Part shown: piece after piece, positions 35,143-46,539 of the stretch
How the letters are laid out: each line of letters opens with the position of its first letter
Numbering within the stretch: the stretch's first letter is position 1
DNA from: Anaeramoeba flamelloides
Taxonomy: Eukaryota > Metamonada > Anaeramoebidae
Reading direction: 5' to 3'
Length of the DNA stretch: 64,000 bases
Assembly (NCBI GenBank): GCA_027625915.1
Contig: JANTQA010000072.1
Coordinates: 1,364,001 to 1,428,000, forward strand
The notes under the pieces: generated by a model
What the model was told of the DNA's origin: nothing
Database searches by the model: none
Seen by the model: the letters and a program-made list of their open reading frames with translations, nothing else
Position numbers and translations under genes: made by a program

Positions 35143-35480
35143 CATTTGGTAAAAATGTGTTATGTTAATGTTATTGAAACTTTGAAAATTTTTGTAGAAA
35201 GATAATTTGAATTTCTATTTGGAATTTTCTTTGATCTTCAATTGAAGATCAAAATGAACATTGTTATTTTTTTTCAATTGTCACTAAGAATTATAGTTTT
35301 TTAAATTTTTAAGAAAATATATTGATTGGTTTATTATTTTTACTTCAGATGAATAACAACTATTCTCTGGTATGTAGATTATTCTACTTATTTTTTATTT
35401 GATCTTCAAAGGTCAATTAGAAACAATAATTGATATTTGAGAAAAAAATTTGGGCTGCCTTTGACAGAAATAGAGTTTAT
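35143..35480 (+). repeat. Segment D shared with 55755-56090
   Basis: Landmarks shared in order: GTAAAAATGTGTTAT, GGAATTTTCTTTGAT, CAATTGAAGATCAAAATG, a TTTTTAAGAAAAT stretch, ATTATTCTACTTATTT and AATAATTGATATTTG. It covers the upstream region, first exon and intron of the small gene at 35349. The second copy lies in the RCC1 giant intron. Confidence 0.75.
35230..35253. promoter_or_regulatory. 24-bp perfect palindrome upstream of the small gene
   Basis: The core is GATCTTCAATTGAAGATC extended by TTT/AAA on the two sides, about 95 bp before the ATG at 35349. It is retained with one mismatch in the relic copy (near 55844). It could be a dimeric protein-binding site; function is not shown. Confidence 0.35.
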
Positions 35481-35747
35481 ACTTTAGAAGATTTGTATAA
35501 TATTTATCTTCTTAGTTTGGATGAATCCAAACAATTCATTACCTTGAATTTCTTACAGCATTGCTATTTATTATTATTTTACAAAACATTTGTTTACAAA
35601 TTTGCTATTCAAAATTCTTTTAACAATATTTTTATCAAACAAGACCAAATAAAGAAGACTATTTCAAAAATTAAAATAAAGGGGTTGAATTCTCGTAATC
35701 AAAAAACGTTGACAAAAGATTCGTCCCAAAATAAAAGAGAATTTTAG
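35349..35747 (+). CDS. Unrecognised small two-exon gene, about 113 aa
   Basis: Exon 1 (35349-35369) encodes MNNNYSL. A GTATGT donor and a TTTGAG acceptor (intron 35370-35441) join in phase 0 to KKIWAAFDRNRVYTLEDLYN and on to TAG at 35745. The translation is mixed in composition rather than low-complexity: Trp/Phe/Leu-rich helices (FLQHCYLLLFYKTFVYKFA) then a basic tail (TISKIKIKGLNSRNQKTL, KREF). I do not recognise the family. A related but unreadable copy at 55755-56090 shows that the segment has been duplicated. It may be a dispensable gene or a fragment of a mobile element. Real expression is uncertain. Confidence 0.45.
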
Positions 35748-36562
35748 AAAAAATTTCAATCAGATTCAAAAATATTTTTAGTTCTTATATTAGTTGAAAA
35801 TATATGATTTTTAAAAATAAAATAAATGTCCAAAAATCTTTATTTCCTGAAGAGGTATTTAAAAAATAACCTATTTTCTTGATTTAAATCCAGAATTAGA
35901 TGAATTAAATGAAAATAGGAATTTTAAAATCCATTTTGCTAATTCTTAAGCAATAGAAAGTAATTTGTTAATCAAAAATTTTCCAAACAAAAGTTTTTCC
36001 ATAAAGATCTAAAAAACAAAACCAAGTAAAAAAAAAAGAAATTCTATCAAAAGTTACATATAAGATCAATAAATAAATGATATTTATTTATTTTTTCATT
36101 ATTAATTTTTTCATTTTTTTGGATTTTCATTTTTTAATTTGGTATGTAAATATATTATACTAGGATATATTTCACACCCTCCTATTTATTAAAATAGTAA
36201 TGTATTTGGTTAAAAAAATGTTTTTATTAATTATATTTCTCAGAAATTGAGGTACTCAAAATTGGTAAATTCATACCTACCCTCTTTAAGTTATTTTTTT
36301 CTAAATAAAAAAACTCCATTTCAATCTTTGAATAGCGGAATTTTCAATCAAGACCAATATTCTGGGTTTATTAAATAAAAGAAACTTTTGTTTATTTCAT
36401 CTCTGGGCAGAAAATACGTTATGGAAATTTGATCATTTTTATTTAATCACTCATTCTTATTTATAGTTTTTGTAAACTTATTTGATTCTTGTTTCTTTGA
36501 AATATAAAAAATGTTTATTACAACAAAAAAAAAAAAAAAAAAAACGAAAAAAGGAAGATTTT
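35748..36562. other. Spacer between the small gene and PUS3
   Basis: AT-rich sequence with no recognisable gene or repeat structure beyond poly-A/T tracts. An A tract (about 36524-36544) lies just past the PUS3 stop. Confidence 0.55.
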
Positions 36563-37963
36563 TTAGGACTTACGACATCTTTTTAATTTCATTACTGGCA
36601 TGTAACCCAATCTTTTCTTATTTACTTTACCTCGTACCAAAAAATGATTAACCTCGCTAAATTTATACTTTTCACGCTCATCCAGGTCATTTAAACAAAA
36701 TCTTTGGACTTCTTTATAGGGGAACGATTGCTCTTCAATCACTGAAGAAGCTATCCTTCCTAGAACCGATTTCCAAGAGTTGTTTTGAATTCTTTTTTGG
36801 AAGACATCATAAATTTTTATTTGGTTTTTCAGGGAATATTGCCAATTAAATTTGAGCTCGTATTCGCACAAATAAAACAAGAGTGGCCCACCCGGTGCGA
36901 TCCTATAGCCTGGTCTTGAAGGGACCTTTTCAATATCAAGCAAGGTGTCAATTAATTCGGGTTCTTCTTTCCCCTCTCCAATTAAAAATAGAATGGCCAT
37001 CATTGCTCGGACTTGGTGCCATAAAAACCCCTTGCCCTTCACAGTAAAGGCCCAAATTTCCTTTGATCTGACCAAGGATTCATCATTTGAATTTAAAGAA
37101 CAAATCTTATCAACAGAGGCATGCAATATGTTTCGAAATAACGATGATTTTTCTGGTGAGATTTTACAGAAATTACGATAGTCGTGCCCGCCTACCAGCT
37201 TTGAGGCTGCCATTTGCATTTTATCCAAATTAAATAAATCTGGCTCGAAAAAATATTTGTATGTTCTGCTAATGCAATCAATTCTTGCATCAAATTCAAC
37301 AGGAACAGGAGCCCAGGCTAAGATAATGATGCTGTTTGGAAGTATTTGATTTAGGATATATAAATAATCGATCTCTTCATCTTTTGTTCGTAATAGCTTT
37401 TGATCACAATCCGACTGAATGACACCAACTCCTTCTGCAAGATTCGTGCGGACAGTTAAGGAAACAATCTGACCCAAAGCAGACACGCCTTTGTCGGTTC
37501 GCCCGGAGCATTGTAAATTTGCTGATTCTTGATCTTTTATCATTTTGCTGGTTTGTAATGCATCGAAAAGATGATCTTGAACAGTTTCTGAATGGTCATA
37601 CGTCCGAGATGCACACCCACTAAACCCCGAGCCATCATAAGTAACTTGAAAAACAACTCTTCTTTTGTTGAATAAATTCCAACTAAATGGCTTTTGATCC
37701 TTTTTGTTCTTTCTTTTTCTTTTTCTTTTTCTTTTCTTTCTTGTTTTTCTTTTGATTTTGCTTTCTTGGTTTTCGTTGGTTTTTTCTTTTTCTTTTTCTT
37801 TTTCGTTTTCTTTTTCTTTTTCTTTTTTGTTTTCGTTTTCGTTTTCTATTTCGATTTGTATTTGTATTTGTTCCTTATTATTTCCTTCTTCAATTTCTTC
37901 TTTTTTGGTTTGTTGATCTTTTTTTCTCTTTCTTTGATTTGACTTTGTTTCTTTGAGGCTCAT
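36563..37963 (-). CDS. PUS3: tRNA pseudouridine synthase, Pus3/Deg1 type (TruA family), 466 aa
   Basis: Isomerises uridine to pseudouridine at positions 38/39 of the tRNA anticodon arm. The TruA-family core starts near residue 101 (RRVVFQVTYDGSGFSGCASR). The catalytic loop is CSGRTDKGVSALGQ with Asp at residue 157, followed by VSLTVRTNL. Further family blocks are NSIIILAWAPVPVEFDARIDCISRTY (split here only for length), GGHDYRNFCK, and the C-terminal FLWHQVRAMMAILFLIGEG with RPGYRIAPGGPLLFYLCEY. The RTDKGVSALGQ and C-terminal forms resemble eukaryotic Pus3/Deg1 more than bacterial TruA; RTYKYFFEP takes the usual substrate-loop position. The first ~95 residues are a K/E/N-rich extension ending in a basic block, possibly for nuclear or tRNA targeting. 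Intronless; the start is the first ATG. Confidence 0.93.
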   Translation of the reverse strand: MSLKETKSNQRKRKKDQQTKKEEIEEGNNKEQIQIQIEIENENENKKEKEKENEKEKEKEKTNENQESKIKRKTRKKRKRKRKRKNKKDQKPFSWNLFNKRRVVFQVTYDGSGFSGCASRTYDHSETVQDHLFDALQTSKMIKDQESANLQCSGRTDKGVSALGQIVSLTVRTNLAEGVGVIQSDCDQKLLRTKDEEIDYLYILNQILPNSIIILAWAPVPVEFDARIDCISRTYKYFFEPDLFNLDKMQMAASKLVGGHDYRNFCKISPEKSSLFRNILHASVDKICSLNSNDESLVRSKEIWAFTVKGKGFLWHQVRAMMAILFLIGEGKEEPELIDTLLDIEKVPSRPGYRIAPGGPLLFYLCEYELKFNWQYSLKNQIKIYDVFQKRIQNNSWKSVLGRIASSVIEEQSFPYKEVQRFCLNDLDEREKYKFSEVNHFLVRGKVNKKRLGYMPVMKLKRCRKS

Positions 37964-39451
37964 TTTGGTATATTTAAAAAAATTTTTGTAAAATTGGTAT
38001 GCAATTTAAAAGAAAGATGAAAAAATGAACCCAAAGATAACTTTTATTTTAAGTCATTTTAAATATTCTTCTCTAATTAAAATAAACTTGTTTGGGTGTA
38101 GTCTTTATATTCTTTTTTCAAACTCTCTAGGTCTTTTTATGGCCTTTTTTAATTTATGTGTTCGTCACCAAAATACCCAATCAAATTTAAATGTGTGATA
38201 GTTTTTTAAAAATTGTCTTGGTTCCTTAAAAGCTCTCATCTTTCAAATAATGATATCAAAAGAATAGATAAACTTGTTTGGTTATATAATTTCGAGTGGT
38301 AGAACGAGTACTATATTTTAGCTTTAATCAAGTATATAAATTATCACCTTGGTTCAAAATTTTAGCTTACTCTAAAGATAAAAGAAACAAACTATTTGAA
38401 TGAAAGTACTATAAACACAAGAACTAAGGCTGTTTAAATCAATTTTTAAAAAAAATTGTATGTAGATCTTGACAATTTAAAGTGTGTTTTTGAAACAATA
38501 CTACAAAAAATCTAATGACTTTTATCTCACTTTCTGTCTTTTCAAACTTTCAAACACTTCCAGACAATTTTAAAGGGGAAATACTTTCCAAAAGTGATGA
38601 ACTTTGTAAAAGTCACAAGATTTTTTAGAGTGCAAAAAATTGATAAATTAACTGTTTTTTAAATTTTGACAAAAAATCATTTCTAGAAACAAAATTTGTA
38701 ATTATTGAAACAAAACATTTAATATTTTTTAGAAATTTTCTTCAAATAAAGATCTAACCACAAAATTTAATTTGAATACAAACCTAGGTACGACAATGGT
38801 CTTCCGATTTTAAATACCAAAGCCTGAAAAAAAAACAAAAGGTAAATTTTTTTAGAAGTTAAAGAATGTCTACAGAGATAATTTCACAACTAATCAAAAA
38901 AATTGAGAGAAAAAGAAAAAAATTAAAATTTATTGTTTTGTTAATGAAGAGAGATTATTCAACAAAATTAGCCCCTGTTGGCTACTATTTGTTGCAAAAT
39001 AAATCGAAAAAAATTTTCATTCAGCTTTCTAAAAATTAGATTTTTAATCTATGCAAAATATCATTTTTGGAAGACTTTTAAAAAGAGATTAAATTATTAA
39101 TTTCCATCTTAGAATTGGTGTTTTTGATGATTTATTTTTAATTATTAGGAGGGTTTTTTTTGGGATACTGAAGTAAAATTTTGATCTTTTTATTGTACAA
39201 TTAACAAAATTAAGTTTATTTTAATTTTTGAAATGAAAAGAAAATTTCTTGAATTTTCTTATTATTTCTAAAGATAAAAAAAACCTAAACAATCTAAGGC
39301 ACTCTTCAACACTATATGAAACACTATAATTTTTAATAAGAGTCTTTTATCCGAGTTATAATGTAGCAAGATTATGGCTCATAGGATATCTGATCTTTAA
39401 AAAAATGAAAAAAAAAACTTTTTTATCAAAGACAAGAAAAAGAGAATAGTA

Positions 39452-40317
39452 ACCATTGTGAAAAAAATTTGGGTCATTAAAAAAAATTGTGTCAGTCAAA
39501 AATTTGTTTTCGTTTTTTTAAATAGTAAATATTAGCAAAATGATTTTTGATCAAAGTAAAATTTTATGAACAAATCTTACATTTAAGAAAAACCAAAGAC
39601 ACTATCAATAATAATTTTCAAAGGTAAAATTAAATTGTTGCATTTTGTGCTTATAGAATTACTGTGGAACTCTAAAAAACAAAAATTTATCTTTAATTGT
39701 AAACTTTACTAAAAATGTTGATTTTTTTTATTAGATTACATTCCAAGATCTAGTTAATCATTGTTTGGGAAGACCAAAAATTAATAACCGTTTTAAATTA
39801 AGGTTTGTCTAAGGGGATTTTTAGAATTTAAATGGTTTCTGAAATCTTGATATTTAGGTATTTTGAAGTTTTGATTGTAAACATTAGTGGAAAACAATCT
39901 CTTTCGAAAAAACATCTTTTTTGGAAGATTTTATAATTCAATTTGATTTAAAAGGTTATTTAAGATTAACCGTGATAAATTTGCGTTCATTAACAATGAT
40001 AAATATCTTATTGAATTAATAGATTTTAATATTTCCTATTAAATATTTCTCTTATTTTTAGTAAAGTTGACAATTCAAAATCATTTTTGGTTTTTTAGAG
40101 TTCCATAGTAATTCTAAAAGGTTAAAATGCAAAAATTTAATTTTACCTTTGAAAATTATTATTGATAGTGTCTTTGGTTTTTCTTAAATGTAAGATTTGT
40201 TCATAAAATTTTACTTTGATCAAAAATCATTTTGCTAATATTTACTATTTAAAAAACGAAAACAAATTTTTGACTGACACAATTTTTTTTAATGACCCAA
40301 ATTTTTTTCACAATGGT
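39452..40317. repeat. Fold-back element with about 237-bp arms, 866 bp
   Basis: The ends are ACCATTGTGAAAAAAATTT and its reverse complement. The arms run to about 39688 and from about 40084, sharing long identical blocks (for example TTTGATCAAAGTAAAATTTT and its complement). The interior of about 395 bp is unrelated to known genes. Outer flanks are TA on the left and AA on the right, so no clear target duplication. Confidence 0.88.
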
Positions 40318-40489
40318 AAGTCAGTAATAAAAGAGATTTTACAAAAAATATCAAAAAAATTAAAAACATAAATTGAAGGGATTACTCAAGTACAATAGTG
40401 CAAAATTTGAAAATATGTTATTGATGATATTTTTTACTTACAAATTTTGTATATGACAAGTCTTAAAAAATTCGGATCAACCAAGAAAC

Positions 40490-41440
40490 CCAAAAATGAT
40501 AATTAGTTCAATGAGATCAATTTTTTTTTTCCATTTTTTATGAAGAAGTAAAAATTTAAATTCTTTTTATTTCTGAATATTATAAAAATTTTCACATGTA
40601 TTCTAGCCTTTTCGATCATTATTAGACAACACCAAGTCTTTTTTACCAGTAATATTAATATAAAGATTTTTTTATTTTTTGAGATAATTCTTTCAGTTAA
40701 CAAAAAAAATGGATTTATTCAACATATTGAAAAAAAAATTTCATAGGTACTAATCAATTATTAAAAAAAAAATTTCCTAATATCCCTTTATTAATAAAAA
40801 ATTCAAATTTTAAAAAAAAATCTCAAAGTATCTCAATTTCAATAAATTCAATTTTATAAAAAAAAAATAGTTTAAAAAGAATTCTCAATTTTGAAAATTC
40901 AAATTTTGAAAAATAAAATTAACTTTTTCTTCTTTTTAATATTACCAAATGGTTTAACTTTTTTCAATTTAAAACAAAATGTTTACTGTTGTGTACAGAA
41001 TCACTACAATTTCAATTTATTCTAGCTTAGGGTTCTTATTTAACACTCTAAATTTGAAGAAAGGAAAGATTTATTAATCTTCTAGAGATAAAAATAACTA
41101 ATTTGAAAAATGAAAAAAATGAAAAAAATCACTAAGATCTCAAAAAAGTGAAGAGAAACACTTTATAATCAACATTTTTGTTTTCAAAATACGAATTCAT
41201 AGCTATTCTAATTGGATATTAAATGTTGTTCTTTGGTTCTTTTTTTTTTAAATGTTTGAGTTTTTAGATTGTTGGTTTTTTTCAGATTAATCGTTCATCA
41301 TAGGTTGATTGGTTTTTAATTTGAAGGTAGAATCGATGAAAAATTGCAAACATTTTTTTTACCTATTCAAAACAATTATTTTTGAACAAAATGACTTGAT
41401 TCCTAAAAGAATAATTCATTTTTTAATTATCAACTGAATC
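40490..41440 (+). repeat. Dispersed repeat family B, copy 4
   Basis: Matches copy 2 at its start (GATCAATTTTTTTTTTCCAT, then CATTATTAGACAAC) and at its later part (the CACTTTATAATCAACATTTT region, GATTGTTGGTTTTT, and a GTTCATCATAGGTTGATTGG region). Confidence 0.5.
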
Positions 41441-41784
41441 AATAAAAAAAAAATTTACATCTTCATTTAGATTCTCAAAATTCGATGTGTTTTTTTCTAG
41501 ATCCAACAAAAAGTCAAAATTGTTCAACAAATTTTTAATTCTGTTAAAATCGGATTGTAACCCATTACCAAAAGATAGTATTATAAAAACAAACTGCTAT
41601 TCCATTTAATTCGAGATTTTGTTCTTTAGTCATTTATTTTATCTTTTATTCATTGATCTTACTTTTTTTTTTTCAGTAATGTTCCCAATTAAAAATCGAG
41701 TTTAACTTTATTTGCTTGGTTGAACTTTTTTTCTCTGTATGATCATAAAAAAATTTTTCCAAAAAAAAAATTAAAGAATCTATC

Positions 41785-42557
41785 AAATATTCCCGAAAAT
41801 ACCCGAAAATCGAAAATACCCGAAAATTTTTTAACCACGAAAAAACACTTTTGAACAACTTCTATGAAACACTGGAGTCTAATACTCAGTATAAAGGTAA
41901 ATTTGGCCTTTATTTTCGAAAAATATTTTTTTCTGAAAATATCAAAATTCAAAAAAAATTAAATTTTAGGGAATGGTATTCAACCCATTTTGTGTGAAAG
42001 GAATAAGTATCCTAGATGACTGTAACATTTCTGTTCATTTCGAAATGGTATTAACTAAATTAGAGAAAATGTACTTGAATTGAAAATTTCTAATTGTTTA
42101 TCATTACCCATAATTTTGGAATATTAAATACAATCCAAAAATAACCGAGTAATAACTAATCGTACAACACATACCTATATCCGACATAAGGTGACACAAG
42201 TCAAACTTTATTTAACTTTATATTCAATAAAAGGAACTGGTTTAACTAAAACAGACCAACCCACACCATACCAAACCAAACACAACCCTTACCAATGCCC
42301 TGACATACCTATACACTTACCACTCATAAATACCAACAATTACACAAATATACTGAAAAGGTACCAAAACCACTTTAGAGTAGTTTAAAGTAGAAAATTC
42401 AAAAAATAAATATTTTTTCTGAAAGTAAAATTGTTATTTTACTGTTAAACTGAGTATATTGATACCAGTGTTTCATAGAAGTTGTTCATAACGTGTTTTT
42501 ATGTGGTTAAAAAAAATTCGGGTATTTTCGATTTTCGGGTATTTTCGGGAATATTTC
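41785..42557. repeat. Fold-back element with CCCGAAAATA-repeat ends, about 770 bp
   Basis: The outer ends are AAATATTCCCGAAAATACCC and its complement. The arms continue through a TTAACCAC stretch, GAACAACTTCTATGAAACAC and a TACTCAGT stretch (about 41785-41895 and 42445-42557). The interior includes a C-rich, G-poor block at about 42235-42370. Confidence 0.85.
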
Positions 42558-42589
42558 AAACACCCAAAATTAAATGTTTGCAAATTTTA

Positions 42590-43640
42590 CTCTTTTTAAT
42601 AAATTCAATGAGAATAAACACTATTGTTTAATAAAAGATCTTTGATCAAAAAATATTTTTAAAAGATATTTTACAATTTAAGTTGAAAAATCCAATTTTC
42701 CGTAATAGTAATATTTTTTTTTGATTTAATAGGGAAAAATTTGAATAATTTTTTGCTTCTAGCTAAGGAAATTTTATTATATTTTAAAAGTATTTTAAAT
42801 ACAATGAATATCTTACAAAGAGGGAATCAATTATTTGGACTTTTAAAGAATTATTTATTGATTTAAATTGAAAAAAATATTTTTTTTTTTGATTTTTCCA
42901 TTAGGTTTTTTTTAATTTTTGTAATAAACTGAAAATTTAATAAATTTTCTGTTTATTTCAAAAAGTAAAAAAAAACCTAGGACACTTTTCGTTAGGTTTT
43001 CCAGAATTTAAAAGAATAGAGTAAAATTAAAGATTTTACTCAATTCCTTTGAATTCAAAAAAACCTAGACACTCTACGGCACTTTACGGAAATACAGGAC
43101 ACTTTTCATTAGGTTTTCCAGGATTCAAAAGAATAGAATAAAATCTATGAATTTTAGTCGATTCTTTTTAATCCTGTAAAACCTTAGGACACTTCCGTTA
43201 GGTTTTTTTTTAATTTCAAAAATTAGAAAAAGCCACCTTTCACTTTTTCAGAATTTAAAAGAATTGAGTTAAATTTTTGATTTTACACCATTCTTTTGAA
43301 TTATGAAAAAGCTAGGCACTTTACGACACTTGAAGTACAAGGAATATCATCAGTAATTTTTTTTCCGTATTTTAGTTTTTTGAGAAGAGTACAACATTTT
43401 CAAAACTATTAGCTATTATCTGTCAAAGTAAATATCTCCAAGTTGAATGTAACGAAAATCTATCCTTTCGTTTATTTGGAAATTATTAACATCAAAATAG
43501 ATCGTTTTTTCTCGACTAGAGACTTTTAAAAATCGTAGTACTATTAACAACAATAAATACAACAGCTTCAAGATTGTTAAGATATGGAATGTTGATTATA
43601 TTGTGAATAAACTCAATTAACAAGCATGAAATGATAATTG
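42590..43640 (+). repeat. Dispersed repeat J, copy 2, interrupted by hairpin cluster
   Basis: The left half (about 42590-42900) matches 6955-7250. The right half (about 43370-43640) matches 7375-7660 (GAGTACAACATTTTCAAAAC, GACTTTTAAAAA, GTAGTACTA). Between them lie the hairpins at 42905-43311. Confidence 0.6.
42905..43311. repeat. Hairpin cluster 2 (one H2, three H1)
   Basis: H2 lies at about 42905-42970. H1 hairpins lie at 42995-43065, 43112-43183 and 43243-43311. The first two are closed by GGTTTT...AAAACC-type stems. The second has CCAGGATT in the left arm and AATCCTG in the right, where other copies have CCAGAATT and AATTCTGG: paired changes that keep the stem. GGACACTT, GGCACTTTACG and TTAGG units sit between hairpins. 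Confidence 0.82.
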
Positions 43641-43692
43641 TAGTAATAGTTTTGTCTAACTTGAAATTTTTTAATTGTATTTTTTCATACTT

Positions 43693-44396
43693 CACTACAA
43701 GGAAAATTTTTTCAAAAAAAAATCTCTAAATTTTGTATTTTTGAAATACACTCATATAATAAACATTATTATACATAACAATTTTCAATGGGGTTTACAA
43801 CTTTAATAGATATTAATAGGAATTGAAAAAAAAATGAAATTTTTCAGCAATATTTTTTTCATTTTTAATTGTAAAAATTTTTGAATTTTTTAATTGACTT
43901 AGTAGAGAGATAATTTTCAAGTATTTTTTTTAATAGTATAAAAGGAAACATATTTTTCAATTTGAAAATAGTACAAAATATTTCAATCAAAAGATATTGC
44001 TCAATTAAATTGAAAATCTAATTTTTTATCTGTTTTTGGAATATTTTTTATCATTTTATTTTTTTCCATGTTTGAGTTTTTATATACGTTCCCTGATTGT
44101 TTTCTGCAAATTGCTTTAACATATATTCTTTTTTCAATCTTAATGTTCAATCAAAAATTAATTCATTTCAACTTTTTTCATTAAAAAAATACCCCCAAAA
44201 ATAGGTGTTTTTTTCAAAAGTCGGTATTTTTGAAAAGGGGGGTATTCAGATTTTCAAGAGTTTAAAAGCTATCCTTTTTTTATTACATAAAATTATGATA
44301 ACTTTGAAAAAATAATTTATAAAAGAAGTATAACTTAAATCCAAGGTATAGTTTTGGCTAACTTTAATTTTAGGTATTTAAATTTTCCTTGTAGTG
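43693..44396. mobile_element. CACTA-like inverted-repeat element, 704 bp, non-coding
   Basis: The left end is CACTACAAGGAAAATTT and the right end its exact inverse, AAATTTTCCTTGTAGTG. TT lies on both outer sides. The CACTACAAG terminus is the hallmark of CACTA/EnSpm DNA transposons. No transposase frame is seen, so it would be a non-autonomous relic. Only one copy is seen here. Confidence 0.65.
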
Positions 44397-44732
44397 TTGT
44401 GTAATGGTAATATTCTACCAAAAGAGATTTATTGTTGTAAGTTTATTGAATTGTTCATAGAAATACTATTAACAATTATTATATTTTTGAACACAGCAAA
44501 AAAGAGATCGATCCTTTTGTTCCAGTTGTTCAATTGTGAATAAATTTTCTTTTTTTGTATTTTGAAAAAAAATGAAAAAACAAGGATCAAAAGTAATTGT
44601 CTTTGGAAGGTGATCAACAAATTTCAGGGTTGTGTGTCTTTTGGTTTTGTTGGAAATAAACAAAAAAAAAAACAAAGTAATTCAATATTCGTGAAAAGAC
44701 GAGTAAACGTTCACAAAAACTTTAGGAAAATC

Positions 44733-44768
<36 letters not shown>

Positions 44769-44927
44769 AGCAAAAAAATCTTTATTCTTGGTGAAAAAAA
44801 CCTACTTTACATTTTTTGAGATCTTTTGTATTCAAAAGTAGGGTTTGTGTGTTGTTTGGAATTTTCTTATTGTGAATTTTGCTTTTTTCTGTTTCTTTAT
44901 TTTTGTTTAACAAATTTGTTAAAACAT

Positions 44928-45365
44928 TTAAAATTTATAAACTCCTTTCATGATGTTTTTTTCACATGCAAGTCTGTTCAAAGCTTTGTCAGATTTTCCA
45001 CCTGCTCTTAATTTTCCTTTTTAGTCGGATAATGTTTATAAGAAAAGATAATAAAAACATTTTTTAGATGTCGAATAAGGAAAAAAATAAAAAAAATTTT
45101 TTGTTACTTTTTGTTTTACTTTTTTTGTTTTTGTTTTGTTTTTTTTTTGTTTTTTTTTGTATTTAAAAAAAAAAAAGAAAAAATGAAGAGAGTTACCACA
45201 AAAGATGAATGAGTCAAATTCTTGATCGATAAGGACACCTTTTTCATTAACTTTTCTAACATTAATTTGGACACTGGAATGGTCTTTTGGTTGGATGATG
45301 CTTTGTGTAGCTGAACATTTACGTGGGATGAATTTTTCTACAACTTTTCCTTGATCGTTTTGCAT
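44928..45365 (-). CDS. RPS21: 40S ribosomal protein S21e, two exons, 85 aa
   Basis: Small-subunit ribosomal protein eS21. Exon 1 (45197-45365) encodes MQNDQGKVVEKFIPRKCSAT and on to EFDSFIFCG, matching the family start 'MQNDAGE.VDLYVPRKCSA'. The G|GTAACT donor opens a 180-bp intron (45017-45196). Exon 2 (44928-45016) begins in phase 1 with KLRAGGKSDKALNRLACEKN and ends GVYKF-TAA, matching the family's RRMGESDDSILRLA region. The 85-residue total equals the usual length (81-87). The acceptor is unusual, AAAAAG preceded by a CGACTAA-like sequence. The intron carries long T-rich tracts. It is not near other ribosomal genes in the window. Confidence 0.95.
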
Positions 45366-46539
45366 ATTATTAATTTATTCTTTTGTTGTTATTTGGATGA
45401 TTTCAAAGCAAGTTTTTTTTTTTTAATTTTAAGGAACAAAAGTATGAAAAAAAAGCAAAATTTTAAATAAAAAAAAAAAGAACAATCAAATGGAATTAAT
45501 TTTGGTTCGAGGAAAAAAGGTTTTGTTGTGGTTCTGTGAAATTAGAAAAATTTACAGTAAGAAAATCTATTTTGAAAAATAAAAAAAATGTTAATTGTAA
45601 GGTTTTTTTTATCTCCTAAAAAGTTATCTATGAGAGACTAAAACAAAATCAAATATCTTATCTGTACAAGTTACAATGATTTTGTTTTTTCCAGCCCTAC
45701 ATCATACACATTATTTTTCAATAAATGGAATAAAATTTCCATTCATCTTTCCAAAACAAGAGTTTTGAATAGATCTAACATTTCATTTTTTTATTAGTAA
45801 TGAAGTTTAAATTTTTAATTATCCTTTGAGAATTAGGAACTTTGATGACTTATTGTAATTCTTGGAGGATATTTTTTTGTCAAACTGACCATAAATATTG
45901 ATCTTAGTGTTCGACAATCAACATCAAAAATATGTAATTTTTTTTTTCAAGTAAGGTTTGAAGGTACCTCAAGTAAAAATTTTCATTTCGACTTTTTTGT
46001 TTGGAGTTGTAGTTTTTACAACCAATTTTTAGTACAAACCCAAGACTATTGATCCTTTTTTCTTTTTTAAATCGGATGTTTTAAATAAGTGAAAAATCCA
46101 GATAGTTGATTGTTTGAAAAAGAAGACATCAATACTTTTAGGAGTTAAGAGATATTCCATATTCAAAAGCGACACTCGAATCATATAGTAGAATATGGAC
46201 TAATATATCAAAATACCTTCTGTTATGGGAGGAAGTACATTTTTCAAATTTCGAGTGACATAGCTAATGGTGATCAATATAATACGTTTTCAAGGACTAT
46301 AATCCGTGTTTCAGAATATAATCCGTTCTTTTTTTCTTCCGGATTCAATGTAAAATATAATTCAATAATCAATAGTATACCTAAGGTCAAATCATTTTTA
46401 AATTTAAACCCCTTGATATTTTCAGTAAAATTTAGATTATTAATGCAATTAGTTGAAAAATTTTGCATAATATTCTAATTGTTTTCGTAATTTTCTCAAT
46501 TGTTTTTTTTTTTTTTGATAATAATTTCATCAAAAATAA

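Larger units (their letters stand above)
29495..35348. other. Long gene-free stretch upstream of Rac
   Basis: It holds a reversed copy of dispersed repeat B (about 30290-31230), a perfect-looking fold-back (32030-32457), a hairpin cluster (33243-33510), a T tract at about 34301-34330, and the CAGT-ended MITE F copy 1 (34341-34539). No gene is recognised. Frames at 32973-33230 (-) and 34801-35168 (+) have low-complexity translations and are not supported. Confidence 0.6.
37964..44927. other. Long gene-free, repeat-dense stretch between PUS3 and RPS21
   Basis: It contains dispersed repeat I (about 38900-39190), fold-backs at 39452-40317 and 41785-42557, repeat B copy 4 (40490-41440), repeat J copy 2 with a hairpin cluster (42590-43640), and a CACTA-like element (43693-44396). 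No gene is recognised. Frames at 44429-44819 are low-complexity or lack family features. Confidence 0.6.

Noticed and set aside
34801-35168. Two overlapping Phe/Ile-rich frames.
   Set aside because: Hydrophobic low-complexity translations typical of T-rich DNA; no conserved partner in the second copy of the neighbouring repeat.
42191-42388. 65-codon Thr/Pro/Asn-rich open frame inside a fold-back.
   Set aside because: The odd amino-acid mix follows from the C-rich, G-poor DNA block. No splice context or homology is seen.
44562-44819. Open frame starting MKKNEKTRIKS near RPS21.
   Set aside because: Ends in a poly-lysine run from an A tract; no recognisable domain on either strand.
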